Below the pieces are notes generated by a model. It saw nothing but the letters and a program-made list of their open reading frames with translations. It was not told the origin of the DNA and ran no database searches. 64,000 nucleotides of DNA, from assembly GCF_902859735.1 (NCBI RefSeq), contig NZ_CADIJY010000007.1:124001-188000 (forward strand), given 5' to 3'. Shown here in pieces: positions 35,718 through 44,225 of this stretch. Both the position numbers and the translations under genes were made by a program. Position 1 is the first letter of the stretch. Every line of letters begins with the position of its first letter. Origin of the DNA: Achromobacter aegrifaciens. GTDB lineage: Bacteria > Pseudomonadota > Gammaproteobacteria > Burkholderiales > Burkholderiaceae_B.

Positions 35718-35799
35718 GCCCGGAGCCACGGTTCCGGGCCGCCTCGCGCGTAGGGGACGGCGGCGCGCCGCAGTCCCCCTGACCGCCGCCGGGGCGGTC
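35718..35799. promoter_or_regulatory. three consecutive stem-loops between receptor and permease genes
   Basis: Stem 1 is GCCCGGAGCC...GGTTCCGGGC (35718-35739). Stem 2 has GGGGAC/GTCCCC ends (35753-35778) with further pairing inside. Stem 3 is GACCGCC/GGCGGTC (35781-35799). Such structures behind a binding-protein gene usually stabilise its mRNA and reduce read-through into the permease, giving receptor excess. None has a U-tract. Confidence 0.55.
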
Positions 35800-35852
35800 G
35801 CCCCCGACCCGGCCGCGCGACCTTCGCGCCATTCAAGAACACAGGATTCCCC

Positions 35853-37625
35853 ATGCAGTCATTGCGCTCGAAATGGCAGTCCCTGCCCCGCGGCGTGGTG
35901 GTGCTGATCACGGCGTTGGCCATCTACGTGCCGCTGTCGTTCATCATCATCCAGAGCTTTCTGTCCGCGCCCTTTTTCACGCCGTCCAAGACCTTCAGCC
36001 TGGACGCGTTCCGCTTCATCTTCGCGGACCCCGATTTCTACAAGGCCCTGAAAAGCGGCTTCATCCTGGCCTTCGGCCTGGCCGTCATCGCCATCCCGCT
36101 GGGCGGCATGCTGGCCTTCCTGATGATACGCACGGACCTGCCCGGCCGCCGCTGGATCGAGCCGCTGATCCTGGTGCCGGTGTTCGTGTCTCCCATGGTG
36201 CTGGGCTTCGGCTATGTGGTGGCCGCGGGCCCGGTGGGCTTTTTCTCGACCTGGGCGCAAAACATCCTGGGCTTCGTGCCCTGGAACGTCTATTCGCTGA
36301 CCAGCATCGTCATCATCGCCGGCCTGACTCACGTGCCGCACGCCTACCTGTATATCTCGTCGGCGCTGCGCAGCATGGGTTCCGACGTCGAGGAAGCCGC
36401 GCGCGTGTCCGGCGCCTCGCCGCTGCGCGTGATGGTGTCGGTCAGCCTGCCCATGGTGCGTCCGGCCATGCTGTACGCCACCGTGCTGCTGTTCTTCCTG
36501 GGGCTGGAGGTGTTCGGCCTGGTGCTGGTGCTGGGCGATCCCGAAGGCAACCTGGTGCTGGCGACCTATCTGTACAAGCTCACCAACAAGCTGGGCATCC
36601 CGTCCTATCACCTGATGGCCGCCGTGGCCGTGGTGCTGATCTGCATGACAATCCCCCTGGTGATGCTGCAGCGCCGCCTGATGCGCACCGCCAACCGCTT
36701 CGTCACGGTCAAGGGCAAGGCCTCGCGCGCCCGCGCGCTGCCGCTGGGCAAGTGGCGCTGGGTGGCCGGCGGCGTGGTGGCGTTCTGGCTGCTGGTGACC
36801 ATCGTGGTGCCGCTGCTGGGCGTGCTGCTGCGCGCCTTCGTGTCCAACTGGGGCATGGGCGTGTCGTTGCTGGACGTGCTGTCGCTGGACGCGTTCCGCA
36901 CCGTGTTCTCGCAGCCCAATCTGATGCGCGCCATCGTCAACTCGGTGGCCATCGGCGTGTTCGGCGGCGCGCTGGCCGTGTTCTGCTACATGTTCGTGGG
37001 CCTGGCCATGCACCGCAAGCCGGACAACGTCACGCGCTTCATGGACTACAGCGTGCTGGTGCCGCGCGCGGTGCCGGGCCTCCTGGCCGGCCTGGCGTTC
37101 CTGTGGGTGTTCCTGTTCGTGCCGATGTGGCTGGACAACGCCCTGGACGAAGGCGGCTGGCTGTCGGCCCTGCCCTTCGCGGAATGGCTGCGCGAGAACT
37201 TCATCGAATGGCTGCGCGCCATGCGCAGCACCATCTTCAGCGTGTGGCTGGCCTACACGGTGGTGTGGATGGCCTATGGCCTGCGGCTGATCTCCTCGAC
37301 CCTGCTGCAAGTGGGCCCCGAGCTGGAAGAAGCCGCCCGCAGCGCCGGCGCGCGCCGCGGCCAGGTCACCCGCCACGTCACGGTGCCGCTGGCCAAGTAC
37401 GGCCTGATCGGTTCCTGGCTGCTGATGTTCCTGATCTTCGAGCGCGAATATTCCACCGGTGTCTACCTGCTGTCGCCCGGCACCGAAACCATCGGCTCCA
37501 TGCTGGTGTCGCTGTGGGCCTCGGGCGCCATCGACATCGTGGCCGCGCTTTCCTTCATCAATATCGTTCTGGTCGTGATCGGCCTGGGCGTCGCCCTGCG
37601 ATTCGGAGTCAAACTTCATGATTGA
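35853..37625 (+). CDS. ABC transporter permease, fused double-domain (FbpB/AfuB type)
   Basis: A 590-residue inner-membrane protein with about 12 helices. It carries two copies of the permease domain, each with an EAA loop that docks on the ATPase: EEAARVSGASPLRVMVSVSL (about residues 180-199) and EEAARSAGARRGQVTRHVTV (about 492-511). The double-length form is typical for Fe3+ or hexose-phosphate importers. It overlaps the ATPase gene by 8 bases. Confidence 0.94.
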   Translation: MQSLRSKWQSLPRGVVVLITALAIYVPLSFIIIQSFLSAPFFTPSKTFSLDAFRFIFADPDFYKALKSGFILAFGLAVIAIPLGGMLAFLMIRTDLPGRRWIEPLILVPVFVSPMVLGFGYVVAAGPVGFFSTWAQNILGFVPWNVYSLTSIVIIAGLTHVPHAYLYISSALRSMGSDVEEAARVSGASPLRVMVSVSLPMVRPAMLYATVLLFFLGLEVFGLVLVLGDPEGNLVLATYLYKLTNKLGIPSYHLMAAVAVVLICMTIPLVMLQRRLMRTANRFVTVKGKASRARALPLGKWRWVAGGVVAFWLLVTIVVPLLGVLLRAFVSNWGMGVSLLDVLSLDAFRTVFSQPNLMRAIVNSVAIGVFGGALAVFCYMFVGLAMHRKPDNVTRFMDYSVLVPRAVPGLLAGLAFLWVFLFVPMWLDNALDEGGWLSALPFAEWLRENFIEWLRAMRSTIFSVWLAYTVVWMAYGLRLISSTLLQVGPELEEAARSAGARRGQVTRHVTVPLAKYGLIGSWLLMFLIFEREYSTGVYLLSPGTETIGSMLVSLWASGAIDIVAALSFINIVLVVIGLGVALRFGVKLHD

Positions 37626-38706
37626 GCTTTCTGTAGAAGACCTGCACCTGGATTACGGCGACAACCCGGTGCTCAAGGGCGTGTCGATGCAGCTGCGCCA
37701 AGGCGAAGTGGTGTCGCTGCTGGGCCCTTCGGGCAGCGGCAAGACCACGCTGCTGCGCGCCGTGGCCGGCCTGGAAGGCCCCAAGCGCGGCCGCATCACC
37801 ATCGGCGAGCGCGTCGTCTATGACGGCGCGGCCAGGAAGGAGGTCCCGGCCGAAGAGCGCAACCTGGGCCTGGTGTTCCAGTCCTACGCGCTGTGGCCGC
37901 ACAAGACCGTGTTCGAGAACGTGGCCTACCCGCTCAAGCTGCGCAAGGTGCCCGGCGCCGAGGTGCGCGAACGCGTGCAGGCCGTGCTGGACCAACTGGG
38001 CCTGGGCAAGCTGGGCCAGCGCCATCCGCACGCCCTGTCCGGCGGCCAGCAGCAGCGCGTGGCCATCGGCCGGGCGCTGGTGTACAGCCCGCCCGTCATC
38101 CTGCTGGACGAACCGCTGTCCAACCTGGACGCCAAGCTGCGCGAGGAGGCCCGCGCCTTCCTGCGCGAGCTGATCATCCGACTCGGCCTGTCGGCCTTGA
38201 TGGTGACCCACGACCAGAGCGAAGCGATGGCGATTTCGGACCGCATCCTGCTGCTGAACAACGGCAAGATCGAACAGCAGGGTACGCCGCAGGAAATGTA
38301 CGGCTCCCCGTCCACCCTGTTCACCGCCGAATTCATGGGCAGCAACAACCGGCTGGACGGCAAGGTCACCGAGGTGCGCGATGGCCAGGCCCGCATCGAA
38401 GGGCGCGGCTGGTCGCTGTGGGGCAAGGCCAGCCCGGGGGTGGCCCAAGGCCAGGACGGCACCGCCGTGATCCGGGTGGAGCAGGTACGGCTGGCGGACG
38501 ACCCCGACGGCAACCACGTCGACATGCCGCTCCTGACCAGCATGTATCTGGGCGACCGCTGGGAGTACCTGTTCCGCACCCCCGACGCCGACCCGGCCCA
38601 TACCCTGGCCCTGCGCGCCTACGGCCCCGAAGGGCGCGAGCCCGGCCCTTGCCGGCTGTCGCTGCCCGCCAGCAAAGTCTGGGTCTTCCCCCGCACGGTC
38701 GCCTGA
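37618..38706 (+). CDS. ABC transporter ATP-binding protein (FbpC/AfuC type)
   Basis: A 362-residue ATPase. Walker A is GPSGSGKTTLLRAVAG (about residues 37-45), signature [15 protein letters not shown], Walker B VILLDEPLSNLDAKLREEAR, and the switch His in MVTHDQSEAMA. A C-terminal TOBE-type domain (about 240-360) is present, as in FbpC/PotA-class importers. Completes the importer encoded with the double permease and the receptor at 34611. Confidence 0.95.
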   Translation: MIELSVEDLHLDYGDNPVLKGVSMQLRQGEVVSLLGPSGSGKTTLLRAVAGLEGPKRGRITIGERVVYDGAARKEVPAEERNLGLVFQSYALWPHKTVFENVAYPLKLRKVPGAEVRERVQAVLDQLGLGKLGQRHPHALSGGQQQRVAIGRALVYSPPVILLDEPLSNLDAKLREEARAFLRELIIRLGLSALMVTHDQSEAMAISDRILLLNNGKIEQQGTPQEMYGSPSTLFTAEFMGSNNRLDGKVTEVRDGQARIEGRGWSLWGKASPGVAQGQDGTAVIRVEQVRLADDPDGNHVDMPLLTSMYLGDRWEYLFRTPDADPAHTLALRAYGPEGREPGPCRLSLPASKVWVFPRTVA

Positions 38707-38784
38707 GGCGCCTGCTGGCTTGCGCCCCGGTCTGTTACAGACCCGGGGCCCAGGGCTTACGCGCGCCAGGCCTAGGCTTTCCGT

Positions 38785-39735
38785 GTGAGCCGCTACCGGC
38801 GCCCGGCAGACCTGGACTCGCTCTACAATGCGCAGGTGCAACGCCTCGCTGATTCCCCCTCCTCGCTGAGCCGTTACCTGCGGTGGCTGGGCGCACCCGC
38901 CCAGCATTACCTGCGCATCGGCATCGCGATATCGCTGTTGGTGCACGCCGGCGCCCTGGCGTGGCGCTTCGGCGCGCCCGCGCTCTCGCGCCCGCCGGCC
39001 ACCAGCCTGGAAGTCGTGCTGCTCAATGCCCGCAGCGAGACGCCCCCGGAAACCCCGCGCGCGCAGGCCCAGAACCAGATGACCGGCGGCGGCAACGCCG
39101 AACGCGGCATGTCCACCACCCCGCTGCCCCGCACCGGCGAATCGGCCGAAACCATCGTGCTGGAGGCCATGCGGCGTCGCCAGGTGCAGCTGGAAGCCGA
39201 ACAGACCCGCCTGATGACCCAACTGCGCGCCGCTGACAAGGCTGGCGCCGAGCGCCAGGCCGTCAACCCCTGGCCCGACGGCGCCGACCTCGGCCGCGAC
39301 GCCGAGGACCAGGCCAGCATCATCCAGAGCGCCCAGGTGGCCGCCCTGGCGGCGCGGGTCCAGCAATACAGCGCCGAACCGCGCAAGCAATTCGTCGCGC
39401 CTTCCGCCGAGGCCTCGCGCTACGCCGCCTACCTCGACGCCTGGCGCACCCGCATCGAAACGGTCGGCACCCAGCATTACCCGGACGAGGCCCGCGGCCG
39501 CATCTACGGATCCCTGCGCATCACGGTGTCGGTGCGCGCCGACGGCAGCATCGCCAACGTCGAGATCGACCAGCCTTCGCCGCATGCCGTGCTGAACCAG
39601 GCGGCCCGCCGCATCGTCCAGCTGGCCGCCCCCTTCCCGCCGTTCCCGCCCGATATCGCGCGCGACACGGACGTGCTGGTCATCACCCGCACCTGGCATT
39701 TCGTCAACGACACCCTGGAAACACAAGCCCCATGA
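38785..39735 (+). CDS. TonB C-terminal-domain protein
   Basis: A 316-residue protein starting with GTG (MSRYRRPADLDSLYNAQVQR). One N-terminal transmembrane helix (about 51-67, IAISLLVHAGALAWRF) is followed by a periplasmic linker containing a charged helical region (RRRQVQLEAEQTRLMTQLRA). The C-terminal TonB-like domain (about 225-310) contains YPDEARGRIYGSLRITVSVR and PFPPFPPDIARDTDVLVITR. It lacks the long Pro-Glu/Pro-Lys spacer of classic TonB and no ExbBD lie nearby, so its partner is uncertain. It overlaps aroE by 4 bases. Confidence 0.86.
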   Translation: MSRYRRPADLDSLYNAQVQRLADSPSSLSRYLRWLGAPAQHYLRIGIAISLLVHAGALAWRFGAPALSRPPATSLEVVLLNARSETPPETPRAQAQNQMTGGGNAERGMSTTPLPRTGESAETIVLEAMRRRQVQLEAEQTRLMTQLRAADKAGAERQAVNPWPDGADLGRDAEDQASIIQSAQVAALAARVQQYSAEPRKQFVAPSAEASRYAAYLDAWRTRIETVGTQHYPDEARGRIYGSLRITVSVRADGSIANVEIDQPSPHAVLNQAARRIVQLAAPFPPFPPDIARDTDVLVITRTWHFVNDTLETQAP

Positions 39736-40595
39736 CCGAGGCGCCCCCTCTCGCCAGATACGCCGTCATCGGCAACCCCATCGCGCACAGCCGCTCGCCC
39801 CAGATCCACGCCATGTTTGCCGAACAGACCGGCAAGCCGCTGCGCTACGAGCGCCTGCTGGCTCCGGTGGACGGCTTCGCCCAGGCGGTCGCCGCCTTCG
39901 TCGCCGAAGGCGGGCTGGGCCTGAACGTAACCGTGCCCTTCAAGCTGGACGCCTATGCCCTGGCTGCCGGCCGCCTGTCCAGCCGCGCCCGCCTCGCCGG
40001 CGCGGTCAACACCCTGTCCTGGCGCGACGGCGCCTGGCATGGCTGCAATACCGATGGCGTGGGCCTGGTGTCCGACCTGCTGCGCCTGGGCGTGCGCCTG
40101 ACCGGGGCGTCCGTGCTGCTGGTCGGCGCGGGCGGCGCCGCCCGCGGCGTGCTGCAGCCGCTGGCCGAAGCCGGCTGCGCCCGCATCCATATCGTCAACC
40201 GCACCGCATCCAAGGCGGAAGAACTGGCCGCTTCCTGGCGCGAGAGCGGCGTGTCGCCGCAGACCGCGGTCACGGGCGGCAGCCTGGCGGACGCCGCCCT
40301 TGCCGGCGGCTGGAACCTGGTCATCAACGCCACCGCCAGCGGCCTGCAGAACGCCGCCCCGGACCTGCCCCCGGGCCTCTATGCGCCCGGCGCGGCCGCC
40401 TACGACATGATGTACGGCGCCCAGCCCACCGCCTTCATGCAACAGGCCCAAGCCGACGGCGCCGCACTTGCGGCCGACGGCCTGGGCATGCTGGTGGGTC
40501 AGGCGGCCGAAAGCTTCTACATCTGGCATGGCGTGCGTCCTGACCCCGCCCCCGTGCTGGCCGCGCTGCGCGAGGCGCTCAAGGCCGGGCAATAG
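39732..40595 (+). CDS. aroE: shikimate 5-dehydrogenase
   Basis: A 287-residue enzyme that reduces 3-dehydroshikimate with NADPH. The substrate-binding start is YAVIGNPIAHSRSPQIHAMF, the catalytic Lys is in NVTVPFKLDAYALA, and the NADP loop is GAGGAARGVLQPLAEAGC followed by VNRTASKAEEL. It completes the second shikimate-pathway gene in the window (aroQ is at 25166). Overlaps the TonB-like gene and is followed 5 bases later by mtgA. Confidence 0.97.
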   Translation: MTEAPPLARYAVIGNPIAHSRSPQIHAMFAEQTGKPLRYERLLAPVDGFAQAVAAFVAEGGLGLNVTVPFKLDAYALAAGRLSSRARLAGAVNTLSWRDGAWHGCNTDGVGLVSDLLRLGVRLTGASVLLVGAGGAARGVLQPLAEAGCARIHIVNRTASKAEELAASWRESGVSPQTAVTGGSLADAALAGGWNLVINATASGLQNAAPDLPPGLYAPGAAAYDMMYGAQPTAFMQQAQADGAALAADGLGMLVGQAAESFYIWHGVRPDPAPVLAALREALKAGQ

Positions 40596-40600
40596 ACGGC

Positions 40601-41323
40601 ATGGCGACGCGCAAGGGCCGCTCCTGGTTCCGGATCATCAGCGGCGCGCTGATGGCGCTGGTGTGCCTGGTGCTGCTCTATCAGTTCTGGCTGTTCGCCC
40701 AGGTGGTCTGGTACAACTACCGCCCCCCGGGCAGCAGCGCCATCATGCGCGAGGAACGATCCCGCCTGAGCGACGGCAACCCCGATTTCGAGCTGAAGTA
40801 CGAATGGGTGCCCTACGACAAGATCAACCGCAACCTCAAGCGCGCGGTCGTGGCGTCCGAGGACTCCAACTTCACTGAACATGACGGCGTCGAATGGGAC
40901 GCCATCCGCAAGGCCTGGGAGTACAACCAGAAGCAACAGGAAGCCGGCCGCAGCAAGATGCGCGGCGGCTCCACCATCACCCAGCAGCTGGCCAAGAACC
41001 TGTTCCTGTCCAGCTCCCGCAGCTACATCCGCAAGGGCCAGGAACTCGTACTCACCTACATGATCGAACACGTCATGAGCAAGGAACGGATCCTGGAGCT
41101 GTATCTGAACGTGGCGGAATGGGGCGAAGGCGTGTTCGGCGCCCAGGCCGCCGCCAAGCACTATTTCAATACCTCCGCCGCCAACCTCGGGGCCAGCCAG
41201 TCGGCCCGGCTGGCGGCCATGCTGCCCAACCCGCGCTTCTATGACGCCCACCGCAATACCCGGTACCTGAACTCCCGGGTCGGCGTCCTGACGCGGCGGA
41301 TGCAGATGGTCGACATCCCCTGA
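40601..41323 (+). CDS. mtgA: monofunctional peptidoglycan glycosyltransferase
   Basis: A 240-residue GT51 enzyme that polymerises lipid II. An N-terminal membrane helix (about 12-34) precedes the catalytic motif VVASEDSNFTEHDGVEWDAI (first catalytic Glu), the RGGSTITQQLAKNLFLSSSR motif, and YLNVAEWGEGVFGAQAAAKH. There is no transpeptidase domain, as expected for MtgA. Five bases after aroE, so in the same operon. Confidence 0.97.
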   Translation: MATRKGRSWFRIISGALMALVCLVLLYQFWLFAQVVWYNYRPPGSSAIMREERSRLSDGNPDFELKYEWVPYDKINRNLKRAVVASEDSNFTEHDGVEWDAIRKAWEYNQKQQEAGRSKMRGGSTITQQLAKNLFLSSSRSYIRKGQELVLTYMIEHVMSKERILELYLNVAEWGEGVFGAQAAAKHYFNTSAANLGASQSARLAAMLPNPRFYDAHRNTRYLNSRVGVLTRRMQMVDIP

Positions 41324-41402
41324 CACGGATCCGACCCTCCGGCCCCACCCTGAGCGGCGGGATTTGTTAAGCTTTCGGGTTTAGGCGTTCCTCCTTTTCT
41401 TC

Positions 41403-42581
41403 ATGCGTACCGCACGTCGCTACCTGGCCCGCGAGATCTATCGCTCTTGCGCAGTGGTCCTCATGGCCCTGCTGGGCCTTTTCACGTTCTTCGCGCTGGT
41501 GGACGATCTGGACAACGTCGGCGACAAGTTCTCCATGATGGCCCTGCTGTACATGCAGGCCCTGGCGATCCCGACCCGTCTCTACGACCTGTTGCCCATC
41601 GGCCTGCTGATCGGCGCCATCCTGGCGCTGGCGGGGCTGGCCCAGCGCAACGAACTGGTCATCCTGCGGGTATCCGGCGTCAGCGGCATGAAGCTGCTGC
41701 GCATGCTCTGGATCGTCACGATCCCGCTGATGATAGGAGCGGGCCTGCTGTCCGAGTACGTCACGCCCTGGGCCGAAATCAAATCCGGCGAGGCCAACCT
41801 GCTGTTCCGCGGCAAGGCCGGCGGCGACCGCCTCAAGAGCGGTTACTGGTTCAAGGAACCCACCGCCAACGGCGGCACCCGCATCATCAACATCGGCGAA
41901 CTCAAGGGCGACGGGCAGGTCAACTCCGTGATCCTCTACGAATTCAAGAAGGATCAGACGCTGTCCGCCCTGTCAACCGCGCCGACCGGCCTGTTCACGC
42001 AGGGCGACCTGCTGCTCAAGGACGTCACCGAAACCCGGCTGGACGACGACGCCGCCGAGGCGCTGGCCAACGCGCGTCCGCCCAAGAACCCGCCCGCCAC
42101 CGTGGTCAAGGTGCCCGAGCGCAATATCGACACCACGCTCAGCGCCGAGCGCCTGCTGGCCCGCGTGCTGACCCCTGAACGCATGTCCATCGCCACGCTG
42201 CTGGACTATGTGGACTATTTGCGCAACAACCAGCTGCAATATGGTCGACAGGTCGTCGCCTTGTGGCGCAAACTGGCATATCCGTTCACCCTGCTGGTCA
42301 TGATCACCATTGCCGCTCCCATCGGCTTGATGCAGACACGCCGCGGCGGCGTAGGCGCCAAGGTTTTCATCGGCATCCTGTTGGGCGTAGGCTTCTTCAT
42401 GCTGAACCAGTTGGCCCTGAACGTGGGCATGCTGGGCAAATGGCCGGCCTGGCTGACCGCCCTGGGTCCGAACATCGGCGCCATGATCGTGGCGTTGGGC
42501 GCCATGGGCTACATGGAGTACCGCCACACCATCACGCGGATCGCGCAACAACGTTGGCCTTGGAGCAAAAGTCCCGCATGA
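41403..42581 (+). CDS. lptG: LPS export ABC transporter permease LptG
   Basis: A 392-residue YjgP/YjgQ-family protein that extracts lipopolysaccharide from the inner membrane. Three helices near each end flank a large periplasmic beta-jellyroll domain (about 135-270). [20 protein letters not shown] and [13 protein letters not shown] match LptG rather than LptF. The usual partner lptF is not adjacent; it must lie elsewhere. The stop codon overlaps apaH by 4 bases (ATGA). Confidence 0.93.
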   Translation: MRTARRYLAREIYRSCAVVLMALLGLFTFFALVDDLDNVGDKFSMMALLYMQALAIPTRLYDLLPIGLLIGAILALAGLAQRNELVILRVSGVSGMKLLRMLWIVTIPLMIGAGLLSEYVTPWAEIKSGEANLLFRGKAGGDRLKSGYWFKEPTANGGTRIINIGELKGDGQVNSVILYEFKKDQTLSALSTAPTGLFTQGDLLLKDVTETRLDDDAAEALANARPPKNPPATVVKVPERNIDTTLSAERLLARVLTPERMSIATLLDYVDYLRNNQLQYGRQVVALWRKLAYPFTLLVMITIAAPIGLMQTRRGGVGAKVFIGILLGVGFFMLNQLALNVGMLGKWPAWLTALGPNIGAMIVALGAMGYMEYRHTITRIAQQRWPWSKSPA

Positions 42582-43411
42582 ACGGCAGTATCTGGATGAT
42601 CGGCGACGTGCAGGGCTGCTGCTCGCCGCTGGATCGCTTGCTGTCCCACCCCGAACTGGTCGGCGACCCCCAGTCGCGCTTCTGGTTCGCCGGAGACCTG
42701 GTCAACCGCGGTCCCGAATCGCTGGAAACCCTGCGCCGCATCATCGACCTGGGCGACCGCGCGACCTCGGTGCTGGGCAACCATGACCTGCACCTGCTGG
42801 CCACCGCCGCGGGGGTACGCAAGCCGTCCAAATCGGACACGCTCGAGGACGTCCTGCGCGCGCCGGACGCGGCCGACCTGATCAACTGGCTGCGCTTTCG
42901 CCCGCTGGCCCACTTCGAACAGAACCACCTGCTGGTCCATGCCGGCACGCTGGCCAAATGGGACGTGGCCAAGACGCTGGCGCTGGCCGGCGAAGTCCAG
43001 GACGCCCTGCGCGGGCCGAACTGGCAGAAGGCGCTGCAAAAGATGTACGGCAACGAGCCGGCCACGTGGAAGGAAGACCACAAGGGCGGCAAGCGCATGC
43101 GGGTCATCATCAACGCGCTGACACGCATCCGCCTGTGCACGCCCAATGGCCACATGGAATTCGCCACCAAGGTGACGCCGGGCGCCTGGCCGACCGGCCT
43201 GGTACCTTGGTTCGACGTATCCAACCGCGCCACGCGGAACGTCACGACGGTGTTCGGGCATTGGTCTACGCTGGGGTTGCTGCAGCGGCCGGACGTGATC
43301 TGCCTGGATACGGGGTGCGTTTGGGGTGGGTCGCTGACGGCTTTGCGGTTGCAGGATCGGAGGCTGGTGCAGGTGAAGTGTTCGCAGTTTCAGGATCCGT
43401 TGTCGGAGTAG
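42578..43411 (+). CDS. apaH: diadenosine tetraphosphatase
   Basis: A 277-residue metallophosphatase that splits Ap4A to two ADP. Motifs: [15 protein letters not shown] (metal site, with D-x-Q replacing D-x-H as in ApaH), [37 protein letters not shown], and [11 protein letters not shown] with [20 protein letters not shown] 42578 overlaps the lptG stop. The last 30 codons contain none ending in C, although upstream codons are C-rich, mirroring the RNB gene end next to repeat copy 1. Confidence 0.96.
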   Translation: MNGSIWMIGDVQGCCSPLDRLLSHPELVGDPQSRFWFAGDLVNRGPESLETLRRIIDLGDRATSVLGNHDLHLLATAAGVRKPSKSDTLEDVLRAPDAADLINWLRFRPLAHFEQNHLLVHAGTLAKWDVAKTLALAGEVQDALRGPNWQKALQKMYGNEPATWKEDHKGGKRMRVIINALTRIRLCTPNGHMEFATKVTPGAWPTGLVPWFDVSNRATRNVTTVFGHWSTLGLLQRPDVICLDTGCVWGGSLTALRLQDRRLVQVKCSQFQDPLSE

Positions 43412-43451
43412 GGTTGAGGCTTGCTCCGTCGCACCGGATGCTTCGTAGGCC

Positions 43452-43498
43452 GCCCGTCGGCGCGGGCGCCTGAGTGGCGGGCGCCCGCGCCGATGGGC
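43452..43498. repeat. core-less hairpin (deleted form of H1)
   Basis: GCCCGTCGGCGCGGGCGCC (43452-43470) pairs with 43480-43498 at 18 of 19 positions around a 9-base loop. In copy 1 the same arms enclose about 104 bases of core. The form here is what deletion by slippage between the arms would leave. Confidence 0.75.
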
Positions 43499-43685
43499 TA
43501 CTTGAATCTTGGACTGATGCGCTGCTAGAGCTGTGGTCAGGGACGATTCTTGGGCTGCCCGTCATTCTCGGCCGCGCGGGCGGCCGTGAATGACATACGT
43601 GATTTCTTGAATTTCGATTGTGTTCGCTTGCGCGAATGCGGCGAGTGGTTTGCTAATGGTCGCCAGCTCATGGGGAATGGGCGGT

Positions 43686-43746
43686 GATGGATGGCGCGCG
43701 GTGGCGAACTACTTGCGCATGCTGACCGTCACGCGCGCCACCCATC
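43686..43746. repeat. 15-bp inverted-repeat module, copy 2
   Basis: GATGGATGGCGCGCG (43686-43700) pairs with CGCGCGCCACCCATC (43732-43746) with one mismatch. The centre again contains CTTGCGCATGC, while most of the remaining centre differs from copy 1. Confidence 0.72.
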
Positions 43747-43989
43747 CGGCACTGACGTTGAAAGACGATTGTTGGCAAACCGACGCGCTTCAACTCCCCG
43801 CATACCCAAATTCACCAACCACCAGCGCGCAGCGCCAACACGCGACGCAAAACGCCGCGTAAGCCCCAAAAGGCCGCCCGCGCGGCCGGCCTGGGGCGGG
43901 CCCCGCAAGACACGCCCCAACCCACTAGCCGTGGCGAGAATGCCAAACACACCGACCGCCCCAGCGCCCGTGAAGATTCATACATCGGA

Positions 43990-44153
43990 GCCTGTCGCGT
44001 CGGCGGCCTGCGGGGCGCGGGGCGTCGATAAGCCCGAGGGAATCTGAAGGGAAGGCCGAAGGCCTGGACGAAGATGACGAAGGGGTAGTCCGGAGCGAAT
44101 GCTCCGGACCGCAATCGTTGCCCCGCGCCCCGCAGGCCGCCGACGCGACGGGC
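43990..44153 (+). repeat. long hairpin H3, 33 of 34 bp arms
   Basis: The arms 43990-44023 and 44120-44153 pair with a single G-T type exception around a 96-base loop. The loop is almost identical to that of H2, including both nested stems. Confidence 0.82.
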
Positions 44154-44163
44154 GCCTTAAGAA

Positions 44164-44216
44164 CCTACAGCCTCTTCAAGAACCCACAGCCTCCTCAAGA
44201 ACCCACAGCCTCAAAA
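44164..44216. repeat. 19-base tandem repeat, about 2.8 units
   Basis: Units of the type CCYACAGCCTCYTCAAGAA repeat directly beyond the right end of repeat copy 2. The first unit begins with the last bases of the conserved AAGAACC end. Confidence 0.7.
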
Positions 44217-44225
44217 ACCAAACCA

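Larger units (their letters stand above)
43441..44165. repeat. composite hairpin repeat element, copy 2
   Basis: A 725-base direct repeat of 30340-31228, lying between apaH and a convergent membrane-protein gene. It has the same module order, but the H1 position (43452-43498) is reduced to a 19-bp stem with a 9-base loop: the core and inner arms are missing. Then follow the 43513-43675 segment, the inverted repeat 43686-43746, the GC-rich stretch 43857-43917, hairpin H3 (43990-44153) and the TTAAGAACC end. Confidence 0.8.

Noticed and set aside
35859-37619. 586-codon minus-strand frame rich in His/Gln/Arg opposite the permease
   Set aside because: Typical antisense shadow of hydrophobic codons; the plus-strand permease has EAA loops and helices.
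42263-42577. N-terminal extension of apaH (382-codon frame)
   Set aside because: Overlaps lptG in another frame. The ApaH family starts at the [14 protein letters not shown] position, and ATGA coupling supports 42578.
43441-44165. Integron attC sites or a CRISPR array as an explanation of the hairpin repeats
   Set aside because: No regular spacers, no attC core sites and no cassette genes; the modules differ in size and orientation.
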